Assembly (NCBI GenBank): GCA_040388605.1 | Contig: JAZKBN010000052.1 | Coordinates: forward strand, 1-64,000 | Direction: 5' to 3' | Length of the DNA: 64,000 bases | Source: JAZKBN01 sp040388605 | GTDB taxonomy: Bacteria; Bacteroidota; Bacteroidia; Cytophagales; Flexibacteraceae | Shown here: in pieces, positions 1-8,950 of the stretch | Numbering within the stretch: the first letter of the stretch is position 1 | Layout: each line of letters opens with the position of its first letter | Notes under the pieces: model-generated | What the model was told of the DNA's origin: nothing | Databases searched by the model: none | What the model saw: the letters and a program-made list of their open reading frames with translations, nothing else | Position numbers and translations under genes: made by a program

Positions 1-2
1 CC

Positions 3-38
3 GGCACAGTAGGCTCTATTATACTGGCCCTGCTGTAA
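3..38 (+). CDS. Possible 3' end of an upstream gene (partial)
   Basis: Frame 3 is open from the left edge for eleven codons (GTVGSIILALL) before a TAA. The hydrophobic tail would fit the last membrane segment of a protein that starts outside the window. A short inverted repeat (gggtttaaaaaccc) follows, as expected after a gene end. With so few codons this is only a guess. Confidence 0.22.
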   Translation, partial: GTVGSIILALL

Positions 39-180
39 TCTTCCCGGGTTTAAAAACCCAAAAGGCTTAAAAACATGGTATCGGACACCCTGTTAAGCCA
101 CATTAATACTGACAAACAAACAAGCAAAACACTTCTGCCCTATCATTACCGGTAAAGCAGATACCCTTTTAATTCCTGAA

Positions 181-1428
181 ATGAAGAAAATACTGATGAT
201 CCTGCTCATGCTGCCTCTTTTCGGCATAAGCATAAGCCTGAAAGCCCAAAACGCCGATGAGAAAACGGTAACGGCAAGCGGCGTTGGCTCGCCGCGAGAT
301 GAAGCACTTAACGACGCCCTGCGCAATGCAGTAGGCCAGGCCACCGGGATAGAGCTGCAATCGCAAACGCAGGTAGAGAACTTTGAGCTGATAAGCGATG
401 CCATTCAAACCCGTGTAAACGGCTACGTAGCCGGCTACGACATTGTAAGCGAAAACAACAGGGAAGGCCTGGTTACTATAAACGTAAAAGCCCGTATCAG
501 CACAAAAGCCCTTAAAGCCGATGCCCAATACCTTGCCCGTGCCGTTGGCGGCATCAGGTTCCTGGTAATGTACGATGAACGCGAGTTTAAAGACCCGGCC
601 CAAAAAGCCCAGATGGATTTTGCCGTTGAACGCATTAACCAATACCTGGCCTCTAAAAAATACAGGTACATAGAGAAAACCCGTTTCGAGCAAATACGAA
701 GGGAGGCTGCTAACATACTGGAAGACAGCGACACCAACGACCTCAGCTATGTACAACAATTAGGCGTTAAAAGCGGGGCCCAATTTATTATCATGCTCAA
801 AGGCTTCCATACCGAAACCCGTGAGCAGGGCGCTTTCGGCACCAAGGTGGAAACACAAATGGTGATGGACATTAAAGCTTATGACAACTGCACCGCCGAA
901 GGCCTGGGCACCGTAGTGCTTGAAGGCCCCTGGAAAAGCGCTTACAGCGTTGATGCCGCAAATACCCGTAATGCCATATCGGAAACCATTATGACTAAAA
1001 CCGATAAGCTGATGGAAGTTTTTAACCAATACATTGCTGAATGGGTAAATAACGGCACCCCCTTCGAGCTTCGCTTTATGGGCTCCGGCTCGTTCCGCGA
1101 CCTGAGCGAATTACGCCGTCGCCTGAAAGCCGACAAGGCATTCGGCGGACAAATGGAACTGGTGGGCGCCGAAGGCTATATGGCCCTGAACTGCACCTTC
1201 CGTAACAAGCCCGAAGACCTTGCCGACCGTGTGCTCAGCCTCTCTGACGAAATAGAAGCCCTGAAAGCCCAACGCATGGATGTAAAGCTCATATACGGAC
1301 GCCAGATAACATTCTCGCCCGGTACAGGCGGAACCGCTCCGGCAAAATCTGCCGCTGTTTCTAAAACAGTTGAAGCCGGAAAAGCCAAAAAGGCGGCTGC
1401 TAAAACTGTGGCTAAAAAGAAGAAATAA
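181..1428 (+). CDS. Secreted protein with FlgT_N-like N-terminal domain
   Basis: The 415-residue protein begins with a clear signal peptide (charged MKK, hydrophobic stretch, cleavage near LKAQ at about residue 23), so it is exported. Residues about 28-110 follow the pattern of flagellar-assembly FlgT N-terminal domains: a GxG start, repeated Ala-rich helix, then G-Y-V and alternating beta strands ending in V-K-A-R-I-S. No flagellar genes are present, and this domain is common in Bacteroidota envelope proteins unrelated to flagella. The last 40 residues are Ala/Lys-rich and end in a run of lysines, which may be a flexible or nucleic-acid/polyanion-binding tail. The next gene starts 35 bp downstream, also exported, so the two are probably co-transcribed. 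The exact function is unknown. Confidence 0.72.
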   Translation: MKKILMILLMLPLFGISISLKAQNADEKTVTASGVGSPRDEALNDALRNAVGQATGIELQSQTQVENFELISDAIQTRVNGYVAGYDIVSENNREGLVTINVKARISTKALKADAQYLARAVGGIRFLVMYDEREFKDPAQKAQMDFAVERINQYLASKKYRYIEKTRFEQIRREAANILEDSDTNDLSYVQQLGVKSGAQFIIMLKGFHTETREQGAFGTKVETQMVMDIKAYDNCTAEGLGTVVLEGPWKSAYSVDAANTRNAISETIMTKTDKLMEVFNQYIAEWVNNGTPFELRFMGSGSFRDLSELRRRLKADKAFGGQMELVGAEGYMALNCTFRNKPEDLADRVLSLSDEIEALKAQRMDVKLIYGRQITFSPGTGGTAPAKSAAVSKTVEAGKAKKAAAKTVAKKKK

Positions 1429-1462
1429 ACAAGAACACAAAGACAATCAACAATATACAAAT

Positions 1463-2542
1463 ATGAAAAACTTACTCTATACCCTCATTTTACTGCCTGC
1501 CCTCTTTTTGTTCAGCGGACGCGCCACCGCACAGGAAGCTGCGCCGGAAGGCACAACCCTCACCTTTTTCTCACAGGACGGCCAACGCTTTTTCCTCATT
1601 ATTGACGGCCAAAAGCAAAACGACAAGCCCCAAACCAAGGTTACCATAAAAGGCCTGAAGCAGCCAAGCGTGCAAACCAAGTTCATTTTTGAAGATGAAA
1701 AGCTGAAAACCCACGATGAACGTTTCTACCTGAGCGGCGTTGACCCGGGCTGGTACGACCTTACTTACAGCATTGCCTGGAACGAAAAGAAAAAAGCCTG
1801 GAAAACCAAGATGATAAGCTGGGAAACCCAAGGCAAAGGGCCTAACAAAGGCATTGATGCAGAGCTGAAAGAAGACAATGCCGCAACTGATAACGCAGTT
1901 AAAACCGGAACCCAACAAAGCTGGGATAACAGCTACGAAACCACCACCACAAACCCTGGTGGCACCATGAAAATAGATGTTAACCTGCCCGGCACATCTG
2001 TTACCACAACCAATGGTTCCACAACCACAACTACCAAAGACGGCGTAACCACCACAACCACTACAGTTACCACCGGCGGCACCATTAACCCCGGCATGAA
2101 CCCCGGTAACACAGGCAACACCAATACAGGCAATACCAATTCCGGCAACAATAACCGCCGAGACCACAACCGCAACAACAGGGGTAACGGAAACAACAGG
2201 AATAATAACAATGCCAACAACGGATCAAACAATAATGCCGGCGGATGCAGCCGCCAAATGCTCAGCGGTGATTTCCAAAAGGCCCTGGCAAGCATAAAAG
2301 CTACCTCTTTCAGCGATGCAAAACTGAACCAGGCCAAGCTGGTTGCAAAAAACAACTGCCTGAGCGTTGCACAGGTAAAGCTGGTAATAGGCGAATTAAG
2401 CTTTGAACAAAGTAAGCTCGATTTTGCCAAATACGCTTACAGCCACTGCACCGAAAAAAACAACTATTACCTGGTTAACGATGCATTTTCGTTCAGCAGC
2501 AGTAAAGATGAACTTACCAGGTTCCTTACCGAAGCTGAATAA
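1463..2542 (+). CDS. Secreted DUF4476 protein with Thr/Asn-rich linker
   Basis: I start this gene at the ATG at 1463, which places a typical signal peptide (MKNLLYTLILLPALFLF, cleavage after ATAQ) at the N-terminus; the longer reading frame overlaps the preceding gene. The 359-residue protein has an N-terminal beta-rich part (about 25-140), a low-complexity linker rich in Thr, Gly and Asn (about 150-265), and a C-terminal helical DUF4476 domain (about 265-359) with the family's alternating F-x-K-A-L and A-K-x-x-x-x-N-N-C-L pattern. DUF4476 proteins are frequent secreted proteins of unknown role in Bacteroidota. The linker is reminiscent of surface proteins that span the envelope. It is probably co-expressed with the gene before it and ends at a perfect hairpin terminator. 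Confidence 0.8.
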   Translation: MKNLLYTLILLPALFLFSGRATAQEAAPEGTTLTFFSQDGQRFFLIIDGQKQNDKPQTKVTIKGLKQPSVQTKFIFEDEKLKTHDERFYLSGVDPGWYDLTYSIAWNEKKKAWKTKMISWETQGKGPNKGIDAELKEDNAATDNAVKTGTQQSWDNSYETTTTNPGGTMKIDVNLPGTSVTTTNGSTTTTTKDGVTTTTTTVTTGGTINPGMNPGNTGNTNTGNTNSGNNNRRDHNRNNRGNGNNRNNNNANNGSNNNAGGCSRQMLSGDFQKALASIKATSFSDAKLNQAKLVAKNNCLSVAQVKLVIGELSFEQSKLDFAKYAYSHCTEKNNYYLVNDAFSFSSSKDELTRFLTEAE

Positions 2543-2600
2543 TAAAGACAATTTCAAACAAACACTTGCAGGCCATATTTACAGGCATTGCCAAATTTAT

Positions 2601-2644
2601 TCAAACACAAAAAAGGCGGGGATTCCCGCCTTTTTTGTGTTTGA
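2601..2644. terminator. Bidirectional hairpin terminator
   Basis: A perfect 20-bp inverted repeat with a 4-nt loop (gatt). The GC core (ggcggg/cccgcc) is flanked by A and T runs, so it can act on both strands. It lies between the convergent genes ending at 2542 and 2825. Confidence 0.85.
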
Positions 2645-2824
2645 ATTACCAAAATATTTTGGCCTGTATCTTTAACCTTGTCCCTCCGTTTGTAATTTTT
2701 AAGACAAATTAAGAAGCCACGTTTTGGCAATTTCAAAATAAAATAAACCGTTTATATATATCCCTCCTGCAGAATATGTAATTATTACAAATAAACGGCT
2801 GATTGTACTTTTATGTTATTATTA

Positions 2825-3433
2825 TCAGAAAGCCCAGCCTGCTGTTATGCCGCCGCGTATTTTCCAATCGGTAAAGTATTCAGGGTGCAGGTCGCTTTCG
2901 TAACCTTTGTTCAGTTTGAAATCTTTTTGGTTATATACAGGTCCGCCGTATATGCCTAAGCTCAGCTTGTTGGCAATAAGTGTCTGGTAGCCAATAAATG
3001 CGCCGCCGCCTGTTGTGTTCAGCTCGCCCTGGCTTTGGTGTTTGCCGGGGTTCGCATCGGTGTTATTAAAATCGCCCGACATTGACATTTTTTGGTAAAG
3101 GAATACCGGGGCTATATAAAGCCCGACAGGCGCTTCGGTATAGTTGAACAAATAATACCTGATTTCAGGCATAACGCCGTAACCGTCGAACTTGTTATTT
3201 TTACGTTCCATGATATTGTAAAATGCGGTTATCTGGAATGTAACATGTTTACTTAAAACCCTTTCGTAAGAACCTTCAATCTCACCGAATGCCGGCGTGA
3301 GCAGGTTAAACTTTACAATATTATTCGGGTAGGTATAATCCTGTATTCTTTGTGCCGAAGCAGTTTGATTGCCGAAAAACAATGCTGAAAGAAGCACTGC
3401 AAGTGAAAGGCAGTTTTTGAATAGTTTTTTCAT
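2825..3433 (-). CDS. Outer-membrane beta-barrel protein (DUF3575-like)
   Basis: A 202-residue protein with a signal peptide (MKKLFKNCLSLAVLLSALFF, cleavage near ASAQ) followed by alternating amphipathic strands and a C-terminal aromatic residue (AGWAF), the usual ending for an outer-membrane barrel. The sequence IVKFNLLTPAFGEIEGSYER matches the start of the DUF3575-type barrels common in Bacteroidota. About eight strands fit the length. It probably sits in the outer membrane; its ligand, if any, is unknown. It is a single gene, convergent with the DUF4476 gene and separated from it by a strong terminator. Confidence 0.75.
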   Translation of the reverse strand: MKKLFKNCLSLAVLLSALFFGNQTASAQRIQDYTYPNNIVKFNLLTPAFGEIEGSYERVLSKHVTFQITAFYNIMERKNNKFDGYGVMPEIRYYLFNYTEAPVGLYIAPVFLYQKMSMSGDFNNTDANPGKHQSQGELNTTGGGAFIGYQTLIANKLSLGIYGGPVYNQKDFKLNKGYESDLHPEYFTDWKIRGGITAGWAF

Positions 3434-3747
3434 AGCTGTATAAGCGGGAAGCTTGTTTTGATGTCAGGTTCAGATGTTGGAATTAATACTGCTCAGTTGC
3501 AGGTATTCGGCAATTTGAATACTCAAATAATGAATACTGTTTTTACAAAGGCAAAAACCGATCTATCTTAATAAAACAGGGCATTGCGTAAAAAATTAAG
3601 CAATCTGCTTGGTATAAGCATATTGCTTAACGGAAATACTTCAAACAGTAACAATTCCCGGTATTTTAAGAGTGGAAATAATTACACGCATAAGGGCAAA
3701 CCGTTTGCGCTTGCTACCTTTGCCCCTGCATACAGCCTGCCCAGCCC
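3434..3747. other. Divergent intergenic region
   Basis: This 314-bp region lies between two divergently transcribed genes and is AT-rich. Apart from a -7-like box near its right end I see no ORF or conserved structure. Confidence 0.5.
3715..3722 (+). promoter_or_regulatory. Bacteroidota -7 promoter element
   Basis: TACCTTTG matches the TAnnTTTG consensus of the Bacteroidota primary sigma factor and lies 25 bp before the ATG at 3748. No convincing -33 TTTG is visible at the usual distance. Confidence 0.45.
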
Positions 3748-3966
3748 ATGACCCTGCCCGAATGGCTCATATCGAAAAACATTAATATAGATGCCCTCGG
3801 GCAAAACGAACCTGCTATACTTAAAGAGTGGGAAACCCTGTTCCCCCAAATGCACCCCGATGCCTTTACGGCGCAGAAGAAATTCATGATAAACCCGCTC
3901 AGGCGTAAATACCCTGTACAGGTTTATATCAGCGATATTAAATCGGGCAAGCCCGCTGCAGACTGA
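3748..3966 (+). CDS. Small hypothetical protein (72 aa)
   Basis: A short soluble protein rich in Pro, Lys and Leu with no signal peptide or membrane segment. The -7-like box 25 bp upstream and a plausible composition (LKEWETLFPQMHPDAF, then PLRRKYPVQVY) support a real gene. The pattern is typical of small conserved Bacteroidota proteins, but I recognise no named domain. The glycosyltransferase that follows begins 99 bp downstream on the same strand, so they may share a transcript. Function unknown. Confidence 0.6.
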   Translation: MTLPEWLISKNINIDALGQNEPAILKEWETLFPQMHPDAFTAQKKFMINPLRRKYPVQVYISDIKSGKPAAD

Positions 3967-4065
3967 TATGCCGAAACATCTTAGGCTTAAAGCACAATAG
4001 CCTGTATTCTTAAAATTACCATACCCGGTTTAATGCGCAATTTACCTGCGCTATAACGTTCCCCG

Positions 4066-5286
4066 ATGAAAATTACCGTTTCGCACAGCGGCAAGCAGCA
4101 CAGCTACCACTTAGCCAAAGCCCTGCTGAACCTGCAAAGCCTCGATGTGTTTTTTACAAGCAGCTATGTTGCCTCGCCGGCACTGCAGAATTACTTTATT
4201 AAAAGCGGCAACACCTATTTCAGCCGTCGTTTCGAGGAAGGGCTGGGGGGTAGTAAAGTAGATGCCAACTGGCGGTTTGAGCTCAGGGAAATAATACTGC
4301 GGAAACTATACGGTAAAACCGGGCGTACCCAAAACGCCGTTTATGAACGCGATGTAAATTTTGATGCTTATGTTGCCGGTAAACTGCCCAACCGTAAAGC
4401 CGATGCCTTTTGGGGTTTCCAGGGCAGCTGCCACAGCAGCCTGCAAAAAGCGAATGACTTAGGCCGCATAAGCCTCTGTGAGCTGGCTACAGCCCACGTT
4501 ACCGCCGCCCGCCGCATTTTGGGCGAAGAAAGCCTGCTTCACCCTGAATGGGCCGACAGCATAGACAACCTGGTTTTCCCGGCCCCTTATGAAAAACGAT
4601 TGGTCGAGGAGCCGCATATTGCCAAATATGCCGTGGCGGCATCGGCCTTTACCCGGCAGACATTGCTGGAAGACGGTATTGCCCCTGAAAAAATATTAAC
4701 CCTGCCCCTCGGTTTCGATTTGCAGCATGTGCCCTACCCGGAACGCAACGACGATATTACCAAACGCCCGTTAAGGTTGCTCTATGCCGGCACGCTCACC
4801 CAACGCAAAGGACTGCTCTACCTGCTTTCGGCCATGCGCAGCCTGAAAAACGAGAACATAGAGCTGCATTGCATAGGCGGCATACAGGGCAGCGGCAAAG
4901 CCCTGAAAGAATTCTCCGACAATTATATATACCACAGCCCTGTATCACAGGCCGAGCTGTTCGGCATGTACGGCGCTTATGATGCACTTGTATTGCCTAC
5001 TGTTTTCGAAGGTTTCGGGCTGGTGATTGTGGAAGCCATGGCAGCCGGCTTACCGGTGATTACCACCCCGCACAGCATGGGCCCCGAATTGGTGCGCGAC
5101 AATGTTAACGGATGGATTGTACCCATACGCGACATCAGCGCCCTTAGCACAGCCATTATGAAGCTCCGCCACAAAACCGGCGATGAATACCTGGCCATGC
5201 GACAGGCCGCCCGCGATTCTGCCGGTGCTTATACATGGGATGTATATGCGCAAAGGTTGGGCAGCCTTATTTCAGGGCTGAAGTAA
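4066..5286 (+). CDS. GT-B glycosyltransferase, family 4-like
   Basis: The 406-residue protein has the two-domain layout of GT4 glycosyltransferases. The N-terminal Rossmann part opens with MKITVSHSGKQH. The C-terminal part carries the LLYAGTLTQRKG strand-loop (about residue 240) and the nucleotide-sugar site P-T-V-F-E-G-F-G-L-V-I-V-E-A-M-A-A-G-L-P-V (about 310-330), which contains the E-x7-E pair of retaining enzymes. It should transfer a sugar from a nucleotide donor to a cell-surface or exopolysaccharide acceptor in the cytoplasm. There is no polysaccharide cluster around it, so the acceptor cannot be named. The central segment is longer than in many relatives. Confidence 0.85.
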   Translation: MKITVSHSGKQHSYHLAKALLNLQSLDVFFTSSYVASPALQNYFIKSGNTYFSRRFEEGLGGSKVDANWRFELREIILRKLYGKTGRTQNAVYERDVNFDAYVAGKLPNRKADAFWGFQGSCHSSLQKANDLGRISLCELATAHVTAARRILGEESLLHPEWADSIDNLVFPAPYEKRLVEEPHIAKYAVAASAFTRQTLLEDGIAPEKILTLPLGFDLQHVPYPERNDDITKRPLRLLYAGTLTQRKGLLYLLSAMRSLKNENIELHCIGGIQGSGKALKEFSDNYIYHSPVSQAELFGMYGAYDALVLPTVFEGFGLVIVEAMAAGLPVITTPHSMGPELVRDNVNGWIVPIRDISALSTAIMKLRHKTGDEYLAMRQAARDSAGAYTWDVYAQRLGSLISGLK

Positions 5287-5326
5287 AAAGCTTGCGGCTT
5301 ACAGAATGCTGTAGAGGCTCGCAGAA

Positions 5327-6022
5327 CTATAAGAAATTCAAACGCTTCAGAAAAGCTTCCTTATAGCTGGCGCCAATGGGTATATACTTTTTACCAATTA
5401 AGATATTCAGGTCTTCTATGGCTGTAATCTTGGTTTGGTTTACTATATAGCTGCGGTGCACACGCACAAAATCTGTGGGCAGCTTGCGCTCCAAAGCCTT
5501 CATTGTGCTGTGTACAATGTATTTTTCCTCGGCAGTATGCAGCAAAACATAATCGGCAAGGGCCTCTACGAAGAGCACCTTGGTGAGGTCTATTTTTACA
5601 ATGCGGCTCTCGGAGCGCACAAAAATATCTGAGCCCGTGCGGGTATGGTTCAGGCGGTGGGTATCGTGGTTTTCGCGCGCCTTCATTACCGCTTTCAGGA
5701 AACGGGGGTAGGTAACAGGTTTTACAAGGTAATCTGTTACACTGTGCTCAAATGCGCTTACGGCATAGTCGCTTTTGGAAGTAATCATGATAATCTGGGG
5801 CAGGTTATCAGTAATATCCATCAGCTCAAGGCCTGTCATTTCGGGCATCTCGACATCAAGGAAAAGCAAATCGACTTTATCAAGGCTGCTGAGGGCTTCA
5901 AGCGGGTTGCTGAACTCATAAGCCATTTCAAGAAAATCGGTTTGTGCCACCATGTGGCGAATAACGTGGCGTGAAATTGCCTCGTCATCAAGTATCATAC
6001 AGGTCATACCCGGTGTATTCAT
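5327..6022 (-). CDS. LytTR-family response regulator
   Basis: The 231-residue protein has a receiver domain (about 6-120) with the acidic pair D12-D13, phospho-acceptor D56 in LLFLDVEMPEMTG, and a lysine in YLVKPV. A C-terminal LytTR DNA-binding domain follows (about 135-231) with IFVRSESRIVKID and the FVRVHRSYIVN recognition strand. Such proteins are activated by membrane sensor kinases of the LytS/YpdA type; no kinase is adjacent, so the partner is encoded elsewhere. The Met at residue 6 (position 6007) is an alternative start that gives the more usual N-terminus. The gene is divergent from the alpha/beta hydrolase at 6162. Confidence 0.9.
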   Translation of the reverse strand: MNTPGMTCMILDDEAISRHVIRHMVAQTDFLEMAYEFSNPLEALSSLDKVDLLFLDVEMPEMTGLELMDITDNLPQIIMITSKSDYAVSAFEHSVTDYLVKPVTYPRFLKAVMKARENHDTHRLNHTRTGSDIFVRSESRIVKIDLTKVLFVEALADYVLLHTAEEKYIVHSTMKALERKLPTDFVRVHRSYIVNQTKITAIEDLNILIGKKYIPIGASYKEAFLKRLNFL

Positions 6023-6122
6023 AGCCGCAGAATTGCTGGGCAGGAGCTTTTCAATAAGTTTTGCTGCTCAATAAATCGGATAATATTAGCAGCTTCAATT
6101 TCACAGAAGGGATTTAAAGCCC

Positions 6123-6130
6123 TAAATTTG
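6123..6130 (+). promoter_or_regulatory. Bacteroidota -7 promoter element
   Basis: TAAATTTG fits TAnnTTTG and lies 32 bp upstream of the hydrolase ATG at 6162. Confidence 0.4.
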
Positions 6131-6161
6131 CTCAATTTTTCAGTATAAATGTAACGCAGGT

Positions 6162-6923
6162 ATGGAATTGGCTTTCAGAACCTCGGGCACAGGCTTCCCG
6201 GTGGTTATTTTACACGGTGTTTTCGGCTCGGGCGACAACTGGCTTACAGTAACAAAGGCCCTTGCCCAACATTACACCATTTACCTGCCCGACCAGCGCA
6301 ACCACGGTCGCAGCCCGCAATCCGGCGAGTTTACTTACGCCGCCATGGCAGCAGACCTGCTTGAATTCTTCGATAAGCACAACCTGCAAAAGGCTCATTT
6401 AATCGGCCACAGCATGGGCGGCAAAGTGGCTATGCTTTTCGCAGGCCTTTATCCTGAACGTATTGAAAAATTAATTGTGGTTGATATTTCGCCGCGCTAT
6501 TATGCCCCGCACCACAGCAGCATACTGGCCGGCCTGAATGCCATGAACCTTGAAACACTGCAAAGCCGTCAGGATGCCGACAATCAGCTGGCTCCTTACA
6601 TACCCGAACCGGATGTACGGGCCTTCCTGCTGAAAAACCTTTACCGCGATGAGAGCAGCAAATTCGCATGGCGCATTAACCTGCCCGTTATTACAGCCAA
6701 CATAGAAAACATAGGCGAAGCCCTGCCCCCGCATACCATAATTGAAGTTCCAGCGTTATTCATGCGCGGCGAGCTGAGCAATTATATAACAGATGCCGAT
6801 TGGGAAGAAATAAAGCGCATATTTACCCGTTCGCAGCTTGCTACCATAGCCGGTTCGGGCCACTGGGTGCAGGCAGAAAAGCCGGTGGAATTTGTAAGCG
6901 AGGCTATGAAATTCCTGGCCTGA
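6162..6923 (+). CDS. Alpha/beta hydrolase (YbfF-type esterase)
   Basis: A 253-residue cytoplasmic alpha/beta-hydrolase fold protein. The N-terminus holds the oxyanion-hole strand LHGVFGSGDNW (about 18-28). The nucleophile elbow is GHSMGG (Ser near residue 88), and a late GSGHWVQAEKP supplies the catalytic His. The overall pattern, with DQRNHGRSP after the first strand and VVDISP after the elbow, matches the YbfF/ABHD11 group of small acyl esterases. The physiological substrate is unknown. It is a single gene with its own -7-like box, divergent from the LytTR regulator. Confidence 0.88.
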   Translation: MELAFRTSGTGFPVVILHGVFGSGDNWLTVTKALAQHYTIYLPDQRNHGRSPQSGEFTYAAMAADLLEFFDKHNLQKAHLIGHSMGGKVAMLFAGLYPERIEKLIVVDISPRYYAPHHSSILAGLNAMNLETLQSRQDADNQLAPYIPEPDVRAFLLKNLYRDESSKFAWRINLPVITANIENIGEALPPHTIIEVPALFMRGELSNYITDADWEEIKRIFTRSQLATIAGSGHWVQAEKPVEFVSEAMKFLA

Positions 6924-7102
6924 GCCACAGGCAAAATGCGCTTAGCTATTGGTAAAATTATTTACTGCAATCAAAAGCGCGCATCTGAAAAAGCAATCAC
7001 ACAGCCCGGGCATATTTGGCAAGGCATATAACAGGCAATAACATTCCTTTAAAAAATCAATTGCAGCTTTTGCATTTACCCCTTTCACATTCGGCGAAAA
7101 TA

Positions 7103-7981
7103 TTGAAGAACCTGCAAGGCCTGTTCAGGCCCCTGCTGCGTTTGCGCCTGCTGCCCGTATTTATTTTTATTGTGCTTTGCGCCTGCAACGCCCGCAAATC
7201 GCCGGACCAGCTGACCGCCAACGAAGAGAAAAAGCCTTTACTTTATAAAGACACCCTCGACAGTGACAAGAAGGTTGAGAAAAAGAAAAAGATAGCCAAA
7301 AAGACCTTTTGGGGCATAAAAACCCGCAAGGCCTTTACCCGCGTTAAAGCCCGCAAAGTAACAACCACCGAACTTTTCTTCGTGCTTAAAAAACCGGCGG
7401 CGCCTACAATTTATGTACAGAACATATATTGGTTCCATACAAAGAAGCGTAAAATAATGGTAGGCCCTGTGCCTGAAAAGGAGAAAAAGTATGCTGCCAT
7501 TCTGCACGGACCTTACAAGAAAATTATAGGCAAAACCATAGTTGAGGAAGGCCAGTTTTACGTTGGCAGCAAGCACGGTCGTTGGGAGCTGTACCTGCCC
7601 GGTGATGAAAACATACTCGCCGATAAATCCAAATACTACAAGGGCTTCCCCAAGGAAAGCGAAATAAGCTATTATGATGTGGAACGCACCCTTATTAAGG
7701 AGGTAAAACCGGTGCAGGAAGGCCGCTATAACGGCGACTATTTCTTTTTCAGTCCCGAAGGTGTTTTATTGGTTACCGGCAAATATGAGCGAAACATAAA
7801 AATCGGGGTTTGGAAAGAGTTCTATAATACCAAGAAGCGCAAAACCAAGAAAACCATTCAGTACCCTGAGAATGCCTACGCCGAACAAACTGAGCCCTAT
7901 ACCCTAATTGAATACGATGAAAAAGGCTTTGTAACTTACGATAAGGCTGAGGAGGATAAGAAGAAGCTGAAGAAAAAGTAG
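7103..7981 (+). CDS. Lipoprotein with YwqK/MORN-like repeats
   Basis: No ATG begins this frame. I prefer the TTG at 7103, which yields a charged n-region, a hydrophobic segment and a lipobox ending in VLCAC; the frame is open from a TTG at 7016. After the acylated cysteine comes a Lys-rich stretch (DKKVEKKKKIAKK), then short repeated beta units such as EGQFYVGSKHGRWELY, EGRYNGDYFFF and GKYERNIKIGVWKEFYN, which resemble the YwqK/MORN-type repeats found in many Bacteroidota lipoproteins. The C-terminus is again Lys-rich. It is likely tethered to a membrane; its role is not known. Confidence 0.65.
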   Translation: MKNLQGLFRPLLRLRLLPVFIFIVLCACNARKSPDQLTANEEKKPLLYKDTLDSDKKVEKKKKIAKKTFWGIKTRKAFTRVKARKVTTTELFFVLKKPAAPTIYVQNIYWFHTKKRKIMVGPVPEKEKKYAAILHGPYKKIIGKTIVEEGQFYVGSKHGRWELYLPGDENILADKSKYYKGFPKESEISYYDVERTLIKEVKPVQEGRYNGDYFFFSPEGVLLVTGKYERNIKIGVWKEFYNTKKRKTKKTIQYPENAYAEQTEPYTLIEYDEKGFVTYDKAEEDKKKLKKK

Positions 7982-8047
7982 GGTTAGCAGCTTCAATTGG
8001 AAACATAATTAATGTACGTGATTTTCAAACAATACTGACTTTATTAT

Positions 8048-8245
8048 ATGAAAACGGCGCCAATTAAGCAAAACTCTTTAGAAGGTCTGACCCAACAGGA
8101 AATATTGGAAAAATTAGCCAAACGCTTTAAAGGCAAGCCTGTTTTTCCTGAATAAGTTGAGCGTGCCCAACGCAATCTTGAAAGGTTGGGAATGTTTAAT
8201 AAAGCAGGCGGAACTATTAATAACCCACAGGAGGAGAGTAAATAG
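8048..8245 (+). pseudogene. Small ORF interrupted by an in-frame stop
   Basis: From the ATG at 8048 a 35-codon frame runs to TAA at 8153-8155, and the same frame then continues for 29 more codons to TAG at 8243. Both halves have coding-like composition (LTQQEILEKLAKRFKGKPVF before the stop, VERAQRNLERLGMFNKAGG after it). The simplest reading is a 65-residue gene broken by a nonsense change or a base-call error. It lies 26 bp upstream of a DUF7674 gene, so it may be the remnant of its partner. No family is recognised. Confidence 0.45.
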
Positions 8246-8271
8246 AGATCCAATGTTCTTACACGATATAA

Positions 8272-8649
8272 ATGGACGGCTTTTTTCCCACAGCTGAAAC
8301 AGTCCTGAAGGAAATGGTTCCGGAATTCGTTTCACGATATGACAATGACGATGGCTTTTACATGGTTCTTGGTGATTTTGCCTTCTTCGTCATAGAAAAT
8401 TCAGGCAACCATGAATTAATGCAAAGGTGCTTTGGCTTTATTAATCTAGCATTGGAAAAAGGCGGCGAATATACTGAAGAAGCTATTGTTGTTCAGCTTT
8501 TTGAGCTTTTCTATGAAGATCAGGCTATTGTTGAATTAACAAGGCAGAGTTTAAATGCGCATGCCCTAAAAATTTACGATGACTTTTCGGATGCTTACAC
8601 GCAAACAAATCTGAAGGCATTAGCGGAGAAAGCCGGTAAACAGCAATAA
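8272..8649 (+). CDS. DUF7674 family protein
   Basis: A 125-residue acidic, helical, soluble protein. The order of motifs (VPEFVSRYDNDDGFYMVLGDFA, then EKGGEYTEEAIVVQLFELFYED, then LNAHALKIYDDF) is that of the small DUF7674 family, which I know from isolated genes and from positions next to polymorphic-toxin-like genes. By size and charge it could be an immunity-type protein, but this is inference. The broken ORF immediately upstream ends 26 bp away and probably belonged to the same transcript. Confidence 0.6.
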   Translation: MDGFFPTAETVLKEMVPEFVSRYDNDDGFYMVLGDFAFFVIENSGNHELMQRCFGFINLALEKGGEYTEEAIVVQLFELFYEDQAIVELTRQSLNAHALKIYDDFSDAYTQTNLKALAEKAGKQQ

Positions 8650-8950
8650 CAGCTGTTATTAATTGTAAGATTGTTTAAACCCCTGAATACTTACCATTGT
8701 GGAAATACCGGTATATATGCCGGAGGCATCGGCAATAAACCAATCGGCACAGTTGGCTGAAATGGCTTTAACGCCCGTATTTGCCCGTTTTAATTTATAA
8801 CGGGCTGATTTTTGTATGCCCTCTAAGAGTATCCTTTAAATAAATGCTTCCGGTATAAAACTGCTCACCGGAAATTTTAAAGTACACACCCCGGCTTACA
8901 GCGGCCCGGAAACAACCAATCATCTTACAACGAAGCATTCATTCCTGAAA
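8650..8950. other. Intergenic region with a weak hairpin
   Basis: This 301-bp stretch holds an imperfect hairpin at 8783-8805 (gcccgtt...aacgggc) that may end the DUF7674 transcript, and nothing else convincing. A 42-codon minus-strand ORF (8795-8923) is noted separately as rejected. Confidence 0.45.
8783..8805 (+). terminator. Weak hairpin, possible terminator
   Basis: gcccgtt and aacgggc form a 7-bp stem with an AT-rich loop, followed by gatttttg. It lies 134 bp after the DUF7674 stop. Confidence 0.4.

Noticed and set aside
2403..2675. 90-codon plus-strand ORF at the end of the DUF4476 gene
   Set aside because: It lies in another frame of a confident gene and runs through the terminator hairpin.
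8795..8923. 42-codon minus-strand ORF with a T9SS-like phrase (RGVYFKISGEQ)
   Set aside because: The resemblance to a sorting-domain end is weak and the rest of such a protein is absent. It may be a remnant but is not supported.
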